Assembly: GCA_002698985.1 (NCBI GenBank)
Contig: PAAY01000093.1
Span: 1 to 32,234, forward strand
Direction: 5' to 3'
From: Saprospirales bacterium
GTDB taxonomy: Bacteria; Bacteroidota; Bacteroidia; Chitinophagales; Saprospiraceae
Length of the DNA stretch: 32,234 bases
Shown: positions 1 to 6,261 of the stretch, one piece after another
Position numbering within the stretch: the first letter of the stretch is position 1
How the letters are laid out: each line of letters opens with the position of its first letter
Notes under the pieces: model-generated
The model's input: the letters and a program-made list of their open reading frames with translations, nothing else
Database searches by the model: none
What the model was told of the DNA's origin: nothing
Made by a program: the position numbers and the translations under genes

Positions 1-85
1 CCGCTAAAAAATCATCCCGATATTTGCCAAATCATAAATTTCGGCGTCAAGGCTGCCGCTTAGACGCCTAAACTTTCACGGACCA

Positions 86-685
86 TTGTGGTTAGCAGGG
101 CCATTGGCTATTGTGGATGCGTTCTACATTTATTCATCAATTGAAAATGCTCAGGTGTCATACTCAGTAGATTACCTGGGGCATCAAGCTTCTGCAGAAG
201 CAGGATATGAACTCCTTTGGGGGTTCTGGGCATTCATAGCAGCTTCAGCTTTGTTTTCAATAAGTCCGTTCTTTTTACGTAAGAATTCGAGCTCTGATAA
301 AAGTGTAGCGAACAAGTTTAAAAATAATTTTAAAAAAGGCTGGAAAACCCTTGGGGTGGCAACGATTACAACAATTATAATTTTATCGTTAATTTTAAGT
401 GTAAAGGAATCGCTTGATGGTGCCATCTTGATCGCAACTGTTTTCTCAATATTGTGTGCAGTAATCACTTTATTTGTATATCTCTTTTGTTCTTCCCCCA
501 GGATGGCAGGATATGTTAATCTATTAATTAGTGCGTTGATTTTTTTTGTATTTGTTGTTACTGCGAATGCTGGTGCTTCATTTGTTTCTGTTCTCATTAT
601 TCTTACAACTTATCCTGTTTGCTACATTGTCATTGATCGACTTCTTCAATCAAAGGAGTCTTCTGAGATCTTGGAACCTCTTTAA
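86..685 (+). CDS. Unrecognised small multi-pass membrane protein
   Basis: I do not recognise this 199-residue protein. It has about four or five hydrophobic stretches: near the N-terminus, around residues 45-63, 90-105, 112-133 and 142-183 (probably two helices). A basic, polar Lys/Ser/Asn-rich segment lies between the second and third. This is the pattern of a small integral inner-membrane protein without a catalytic motif. The assigned start is TTG. The frame is open upstream to a stop at 35-37 and holds no ATG, so the true N-terminus is uncertain; the gene may be a decayed or frameshifted remnant of a longer one. It is clearly more AT-rich than the cargo genes to its right. It is followed by a perfect palindrome at 714-725. 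No neighbour suggests a role. Confidence 0.55.
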   Translation: MWLAGPLAIVDAFYIYSSIENAQVSYSVDYLGHQASAEAGYELLWGFWAFIAASALFSISPFFLRKNSSSDKSVANKFKNNFKKGWKTLGVATITTIIILSLILSVKESLDGAILIATVFSILCAVITLFVYLFCSSPRMAGYVNLLISALIFFVFVVTANAGASFVSVLIILTTYPVCYIVIDRLLQSKESSEILEPL

Positions 686-1572
686 TGTTTTATGCTTTAG
701 TGAGAGAACGTGTCAAATTAATTTGAATGAGAAAAAGTTTATTCCCTCAAATGAGCAGGGGTGGTTTCCTCCTAATACTTGACGGGAAAACAACCTCTTT
801 CAAGCTATACGTAGTGCCAATTGCAGTGCCCCATTCAATTTCTCAGTTCCTGAATCCTCTTGCCGATACTGATAGCTATACTCAAAACGAAGTGGTTTGG
901 GTGGCGATCCCGAATCCCGAAATCCTTCGGGATCGGGACCAAACTCCCAAACCCTGCCGAAGTTTAAAGCTGGAATTTCCCCAAACAACTTCGACTTGGG
1001 TATATCGGTATCGGCATCGGGGCAAAAAGTCATTTTTCGAAATAATCGACAATTCACATGAGTTTTAACCGTGCCAAAAATATCGAATGAACGATAGTGT
1101 ATTAACTGTTCATTTTTGCTAGCGCTTCCTCCCCCCTCGAGGGGGGACAGGGGGGTGACCACCTGATTTACCAATAATTTCCCGCATATACAGCAGTTTT
1201 CAATAGTAAAAGTCTGGATTTTACAAACACTAGCAATTTGTGAAAAATCACCCCCCTTCTTCCCCCTCGAGGGGGGACTGAGCCTGCTAAATTGCAAAAT
1301 ATTCCATGTGGCTACTTTTTACAGTGCTCTCAATTCCTCCCTGCCTGTCGGCAGACAGGAGTTCCTCAATTCTTCAGATCCTCGATTCCTCAGATCCTCA
1401 CTTCTTCATCAACACCACACCACGCTGGTTCCGGACTTCGTCCGGGACCACATCTTGTCGGACTCTGTCCGACCTTTGTTCAGAAAGAAAAACATCTTTC
1501 GATGCGAATAACACTTTTTGCAGTGCACTCATTCCTCAGTTCCTCAGTTCCTCCCCCGAAAGCTTTCGGGGC
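686..1572. other. Gene-poor intergenic region with many short palindromes
   Basis: No convincing gene is visible in this stretch. It holds a perfect 12-bp palindrome at 714-725, a hairpin with 8-bp arms at 914-933 (ATCCCGAA/TTCGGGAT), the MITE-like unit at 1130-1277, and hairpins at 1344-1359, 1431-1445 and 1457-1473. Another sits at 1555-1571 (around CCCGAAAGCTTTCGGG), just past the stop of the minus-strand gene. That last hairpin could mark the 3' end of the transcript, but it has no T-run. Open frames here run across the palindromes and have low-complexity, implausible translations. Confidence 0.6.
1130..1277. repeat. MITE-like unit with ~30-bp terminal inverted repeats
   Basis: The left end (1130-1158) and the right end (1248-1277) are inverted copies of one motif. 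Each has a C-run/TCGA/G-run palindrome, then a short spacer, then GGGGGGTGA. About 90 bp of AT-richer, non-coding DNA lies between them. The arrangement resembles a miniature inverted-repeat element or a paired structural repeat. No transposase and no clear target-site duplication is seen. Small G/C-run palindromes of this type are common between genes in Bacteroidota, so mobility is only an inference. Confidence 0.5.
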
Positions 1573-1597
1573 TCACTTCCTCATCAACACCACATCC
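1314..1597. repeat. Degenerate direct duplication of the 3' end of the 1512-aa gene
   Basis: Two related segments, 1314-1424 and 1514-1597, share the same order of parts: CTTTTT(A/G)CAGTGC, an array of TTCCTCA-like words, a short hairpin, and then the complement of a sorting-domain C-terminus. In the right copy this is the real end of the minus-strand cargo gene (GDVVLMRK then stop). In the left copy the complement of 1399-1425 reads RGVVLMKK followed by TGA. The left copy thus looks like a relic of another type B sorting-domain tail. The hairpins embedded in the two copies differ (1344-1359 versus 1555-1571). Confidence 0.5.
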
Positions 1598-4500
1598 CCT
1601 TTCACCACCTTTGTGCTGCCGTCGGCAAATTCAACGATGGCGAACCAGGCAAAGACGGCAGGGTCCAGTTCCTTACCTCGGTAGGTTCCGTTCCAGCCGT
1701 AGGTGGGGTCGTTGGGCGGAAAGTTGAAATAGGTGAACACCGGCTCGCCCCAACGGTCGAAGACCTGGAGCTGCCGCACCTTGACCACCTGCGGGCCGCT
1801 GTAAATCATGAACAGGTCGTTGACACCGTCGTGGTTGGGGGAGAAGGCATTGGGAACAAAAACGTCGAAATTCTTTTCCACCTCTACCCAAATCGTATCT
1901 GTTGCGGAGCATCCCAGGCTGTCGAAAATGGTGACGACAAAGCTGCTGCTCTGTTGCGGAGCGACGACGACCTCAAAACAACCGGGGCGATCAACCCCCT
2001 CCCAGACGACCTCTTCCACGGCCGGCAAGGGACTGATGACCGGAGCCAAGAGCACTGAGTCACCGAACGGGATGCTGACATCGGCGCCGAGGTAAACGAA
2101 CAACTGCTGGTAAGCGCCGATACTGGCATTTTGCGAAGCGACGCAACCATTGGCATCCATCACGGAAGGCTGGTAGCTGCCCTGCGGCAGCCCCTCAAAA
2201 ATGGCCAGGTCGGTATAGCTGTCCAGGTCCAGGCTGTATTGGTAGGGCGGCACCCCGCCGGTCACATTTTCGATGCTGATGCTGCCGTAGCCCTGCGAAA
2301 AGCAGTCGGGCTGCTGGGTGCTGAATCCGAATGCCAGGGCAGGTGGACTGTTGAGGAACACAGAATCAACGGCCTCGCAACCCGTGGCCCCGGTCACTGT
2401 CACGTTGTGCCAGCCGGCGGCCAGGTTTTCGGCCTGTGGGGTGGTTTGCCCGTCTGACCATTGGATGGAGAACGGGGGCAGTCCACCGCCGGCAATGACG
2501 GCAATGGCCGACCCATCCGAAGCGCCGGGGCATGAAATCCGGTAGCCGTTGTAGTCTGAGCTGGGCTGGGCCTGTATGCTCAGTGGTGCCGGTTGGAAGA
2601 CGGTGGCATTCAGGGTGGTGCTCAGCCCGTCGGGGTCTGTTATTTCAATGGAATAGTTGCCGGGCGGCAGCCCGGTGAGGATATTGGCAGAACCCGTCTG
2701 GTCAAAGGTCCCGGAACCGGAGGCACCGTTCTGCTCCGTCCAGGTGTACTGGTAGGGTGGGCTGCCATCGAACAAAGTTACGCTGATGGAGCCCGTGGTG
2801 CTGTTGCAGCCGATGGTGTCGCCGACGGCCAGGGCATTCAACTGACAGGCGGTGGCAGGCAGCAGGTCGGTTTGCAGGAAAACGGTGCTGTCGCAGCCGT
2901 ACTGGTTGCTGTATTGCTGCACCACCAGCCCCGTGTCGGCAGGCAGGCAGGAGCCGAAAAACAGCCAGGTGGTGTCCGAGGGCAGCAGACCGGTTTCGGT
3001 GATGACGGTGCTGTCGCAGCCGAACTGGTTGGTCAGGATCACCTGCGAAATGCCCACCTGTGCCGGGTCGCAGGACCAGGCTTGCAGTATGGTGGTATCG
3101 CTGGGCAGCAGCGCCGTGTTTGTGACGATGACAGAGTCACAGCCATAGCTGTTTTGTAAGACGAGGTATGAGATGCCGGCCGCAGCCGGGTCGCAGGTTG
3201 TGGCATTCAGGAAGGTGCTGTCAGGCGGAATGAATGTGGTGTTGGTGATGATGAGGCTGTCGCAGCCGTACTGGTTGCTGAGTATGACTTCCGAAATGCC
3301 CGCCTGGTTCTCGTCGCAAGTAGTGGCCTGGAGGTAGGTGGTGTCGCTGGGTAGCAGTGAGGTGGTCGTGATGACGAGGCTGTCGCAGCCGTATTGGTTG
3401 TTGAAAAGTTGTTGGGTGGTGCCCACGTCGCTTGGGTCGCAGCTTTCGGCAAAGACCATCACGGTGTCGCTTGGCAAGAGGGTCGTGGTGGTAGTTACCA
3501 CGCTGTCGCAACCGTCGGTACTGGTGAAAACCTCCACGCTGTCGCCCACCAGGCCCGGATCGCAAGTGGTTGTCGACAAACTGGTGGAATCAGCCGGCGC
3601 AAACGAAGTTTGGATGATGACGAGGCTGTCACAGCCGTATTGGTTGTTGAAAAGAAACGCTTCCGTGCCAACTTGATTGGGGTCGCAACTGGTCTGGAAT
3701 AACTCTGTGGTATCGCTGGGCAGTAGCGCCGTGTTGGTGACGATGACGCTATCGCAACCGTAGCTGTTTTGCAACAGCACATACGCAGTGCCGGCGGCGG
3801 CCGGGTCGCAGGTGGTAGCATTCAGGAAGGTGCTGTCCGGCGGGATGTAGGTGGTGTTGGTGATGATGAGGCTGTCGCAGCCGTACAGGTTGCTGAGTAT
3901 TTCTTCCGAAATGCCCGCCTGGTTTTCGTCGCAAGTTGTGGCCTGGAGGTAGGTGGTGTCAGATGGCAGCAACTCAACCGTGGTGATGACAATGCTGTCG
4001 CAGCCGCTGCTGCCGGTGTACTGTTCTTCGAAAATGCCGGCGGCAGCCGGGTCGCAGGTGGTGGCGCCCAGGTAGGTGGTGTCTGCCAGCACATAGGTGG
4101 TGGTCGTGATGACGAGGCTGTCGCAGCCATACTGGTTGGTGAAAATTTCTTCGACAACCCCGGCGTTGGCGGGGTCGCAGCTGGTCTGAAACAGCTCGGT
4201 GGTGTCCGATGGCAACAGCAGGGTGGTGGTGGTCACGACGCTGTCGCAACCGAACTGATTCATGAAAGTTTGCACCACTACGCCGGTGTCCTGCGGGTTG
4301 CATGAGTTTGCGACGACAAAAACACTGTCAGCGGGCAGCAGGCTGACGGTGAGGACTTCCACGCTGTCGCAACCGTACTGGTTGGTGAAGGTCTGGGTGA
4401 AAATGCCGGTGTCCTGTGGGTTGCAGCTCTGGTCGAACAAAAATACCGAATCGGATTCGCTGTAAGTTATCGTCAGAATTTCGAGGCTGTCGCAGCCGTA

Positions 4501-6111
4501 CTGGTTCTGGTACTGGCCAATGAAAACGCCGGTATCAGCCGGGTTGCAACTGGTCTGAAACAGGAGAATGGTGTCAGCGGGGTACTCGGTCACTTCAATG
4601 CTGGCTGTGCCTTCGCAATCGTATCCGTTGGTGACGGTGACCGTGTAGTTGCCGCCGGCGGGCGGCGAAATGCTTTGCGAAGAAGCACCTGTTGACCAGC
4701 TGTAACTGTTGTACCCGCTGCCGGCATCCAGCAGGATGCTCTCTCCCGGGCAGAGGCTTTCGGGGCCGGTAATTTCCGGGAAGGGGTTGGGCACCGGATC
4801 CACCAGATGAAAGTCGAAATTGGTGCAGCCGTAGCTGTTTGTGACCGTCACAAAATAGCCGCCGAAGTCGGTCAATTCGATGCTTTGGGTCACCTCCCCC
4901 GTTGACCATTGGTAAGCCGTGTAACCGCCTCCGGCATCCAGGGTGATGGTGTCGCCAAACACACAGATGGTGGAGGGGCCGCTGATATCGGGCTGCGGAG
5001 AGGGGTTTTGGGTGAGGGTGGTGCTGGCCACCCCCGTGCAGCCCGAGGCGTTGGTGACGGTGACGGTGTAGGTTCCCGGGTCGGTGACCAGGATCAGGGA
5101 ATTGGGGCTGCCGGTGGACCACTGATAAGCGATGTAGTTGCCACTCACTCCCAGTTCCACGATATCTCCTTCGCAAAACTCCGTCGGCCCGTTGATGACG
5201 GGTTGCGGCGCCGGTGAATCGGCCATCACGGTGTAGGTCTCCGCTTGTGAGCAGCCGTTGATGTCGGTAATCGTCACGGTGTAAGCACCGGGGTACAGCC
5301 CGAAGAGGTCTTCGGATGCCATGCCGTTCGACCACATGAACTGGGGCGCCGATGCACAATCGGTCGTAAGGTCAATGGAGCCGGTGGGGCTGTTGTCGCA
5401 GGTGGCGTTTTGCACAGCGGCGCTGAATTCAAAAGCCTGATCGCAACAAACGGGGCCGCCACAGTTCACGGTGATGGGGCAGTTCAGCATGGGCATGCTG
5501 GTGTAGATCGGGTTGGCAGGTGAGCCGTAAACCAGCGAAAAGGCGTTGATGCCGCTGGTGATATCGGGGTTGATGGTGATGTTGCTGCCGCAGGTGAAAC
5601 CACCGATGATGCCCCCATCGGTACAACATCCGGCCCAGTTGAAATTGCCCGTGATGTTGGGCGGGCTGCCGCTCAGCTCCCCGCCGTCGTCCGAAAATTC
5701 TACAAAAGCAGAGCTGGGCATGCAACTGAAATCGATCGTTGCGTTGCCGCCGGTGCCGTCGTTGGCCTGGTCCAGAATGATGATGAGGCTGGTGTTTTGC
5801 GTCGTAATGTCCTCGTAAATCATGATGAGCATGGTCTCGGACATCTCCAGGCCGGTATTGGCGGAGGCCGCAGCAGGGTTGCCGTAATTGTAAAAGTTGA
5901 CTGCGGAGGTGTTGGAGCTGAAATAAGGCAGGGGCGCAGTGAAAGTGCCCTGGGTGACGGTGCAGTTGCAAGGTGGTGGACTGGCTGCATCAACCACTGG
6001 CAGCGTGACGGGCACAGGCGCAGATGTTCGTTTTGCCGAAGGAAAAATCCAAAATGGTGCTGCCACCACAAATGGCAACAAGAACCAAAGTCGGGTAAAA
6101 AGTGTGCTCAT
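1573..6111 (-). CDS. Giant T9SS type B cargo protein with 14 Cys-paired 41-aa repeats
   Basis: This 1512-residue protein is predicted to be exported and held at the cell surface or released; it is probably an adhesin or a structural surface protein. Residues 1-25 form a signal peptide. Residues 45-225 are an unnamed Cys-rich globular domain. About 230-295 is a SprB-like repeat. Three PKD/Ig-like units follow (about 303-507), each with the pattern Y.WSTG...G.Y.VTVTN..GC. Residues 513-1086 are 14 tandem 41-residue repeats. SprB-like modules follow from about 1090. Residues 1414-1512 are a gliding-motility-type (type B) C-terminal sorting domain, with FVPNAFSPNHDGVND, VFDRWG and W.G.Y.GKEL. The family routes cargo through T9SS. 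The same-strand neighbour upstream is another T9SS cargo gene, separated by a strong hairpin. The substrate or ligand is unknown. Confidence 0.9.
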   Translation of the reverse strand: MSTLFTRLWFLLPFVVAAPFWIFPSAKRTSAPVPVTLPVVDAASPPPCNCTVTQGTFTAPLPYFSSNTSAVNFYNYGNPAAASANTGLEMSETMLIMIYEDITTQNTSLIIILDQANDGTGGNATIDFSCMPSSAFVEFSDDGGELSGSPPNITGNFNWAGCCTDGGIIGGFTCGSNITINPDITSGINAFSLVYGSPANPIYTSMPMLNCPITVNCGGPVCCDQAFEFSAAVQNATCDNSPTGSIDLTTDCASAPQFMWSNGMASEDLFGLYPGAYTVTITDINGCSQAETYTVMADSPAPQPVINGPTEFCEGDIVELGVSGNYIAYQWSTGSPNSLILVTDPGTYTVTVTNASGCTGVASTTLTQNPSPQPDISGPSTICVFGDTITLDAGGGYTAYQWSTGEVTQSIELTDFGGYFVTVTNSYGCTNFDFHLVDPVPNPFPEITGPESLCPGESILLDAGSGYNSYSWSTGASSQSISPPAGGNYTVTVTNGYDCEGTASIEVTEYPADTILLFQTSCNPADTGVFIGQYQNQYGCDSLEILTITYSESDSVFLFDQSCNPQDTGIFTQTFTNQYGCDSVEVLTVSLLPADSVFVVANSCNPQDTGVVVQTFMNQFGCDSVVTTTTLLLPSDTTELFQTSCDPANAGVVEEIFTNQYGCDSLVITTTTYVLADTTYLGATTCDPAAAGIFEEQYTGSSGCDSIVITTVELLPSDTTYLQATTCDENQAGISEEILSNLYGCDSLIITNTTYIPPDSTFLNATTCDPAAAGTAYVLLQNSYGCDSVIVTNTALLPSDTTELFQTSCDPNQVGTEAFLFNNQYGCDSLVIIQTSFAPADSTSLSTTTCDPGLVGDSVEVFTSTDGCDSVVTTTTTLLPSDTVMVFAESCDPSDVGTTQQLFNNQYGCDSLVITTTSLLPSDTTYLQATTCDENQAGISEVILSNQYGCDSLIITNTTFIPPDSTFLNATTCDPAAAGISYLVLQNSYGCDSVIVTNTALLPSDTTILQAWSCDPAQVGISQVILTNQFGCDSTVITETGLLPSDTTWLFFGSCLPADTGLVVQQYSNQYGCDSTVFLQTDLLPATACQLNALAVGDTIGCNSTTGSISVTLFDGSPPYQYTWTEQNGASGSGTFDQTGSANILTGLPPGNYSIEITDPDGLSTTLNATVFQPAPLSIQAQPSSDYNGYRISCPGASDGSAIAVIAGGGLPPFSIQWSDGQTTPQAENLAAGWHNVTVTGATGCEAVDSVFLNSPPALAFGFSTQQPDCFSQGYGSISIENVTGGVPPYQYSLDLDSYTDLAIFEGLPQGSYQPSVMDANGCVASQNASIGAYQQLFVYLGADVSIPFGDSVLLAPVISPLPAVEEVVWEGVDRPGCFEVVVAPQQSSSFVVTIFDSLGCSATDTIWVEVEKNFDVFVPNAFSPNHDGVNDLFMIYSGPQVVKVRQLQVFDRWGEPVFTYFNFPPNDPTYGWNGTYRGKELDPAVFAWFAIVEFADGSTKVVKGDVVLMRK
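2854..4575 (-). repeat. Fourteen tandem 123-bp (41-aa) coding repeats
   Basis: Each unit encodes a 41-residue block of the form D(T/S)(T/V)..L..(T/S)C(D/N)P...G......N.YGCDS...T...LLPS. There is one Cys at unit position 10 and one at position 28 in all 14 units, which suggests one disulfide per unit. The register is strict, with no indels seen. Units 6-7 (3715-3960) and 11-12 (3100-3345) are nearly identical and lie exactly 615 bp (five units) apart, which implies a recent internal duplication or gene conversion. Repeats of this style occur in other Bacteroidota surface proteins; I know of no assigned function. Confidence 0.9.
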
Positions 6112-6211
6112 AGTGAACCGAGTGGCGTACGTCTGCGAAACTATATTGCATACTGGCTCCCCGGGGTGGGGTGAAGGTAGGGAATTTGATGCATTCAGTT
6201 CCTGTAAGGGT

Positions 6212-6252
6212 GATCTCCAGATCGACCGGTTTGCTCAGTCGATCTGGAGATC
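6212..6252. terminator. Perfect 15-bp stem-loop between two cargo genes
   Basis: Arms 6212-6226 (GATCTCCAGATCGAC) and 6238-6252 are exactly complementary, with an 11-nt loop. The structure starts 10 bases past the stop of the 972-aa gene and lies about 100 bases before the start of the 1512-aa gene on the same (minus) strand. It has no T-run, so it is a terminator or mRNA-stabilising hairpin rather than a textbook intrinsic terminator. It may make the two cargo genes separate units or set their relative expression. Confidence 0.55.
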
Positions 6253-6261
6253 GACAGTGCT

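Noticed and set aside
727-1297. Overlapping open frames on both strands (727-1068 plus, 800-1297 minus)
   Set aside because: The translations run through G/C-run palindromes, lack any recognisable domain, and overlap each other. The frames are best explained by repeats.
2854-4575. CRISPR array or tandem satellite
   Set aside because: The 123-bp periodicity is in frame, has no unique spacers and encodes conserved Cys-containing units, so it is a coding repeat.
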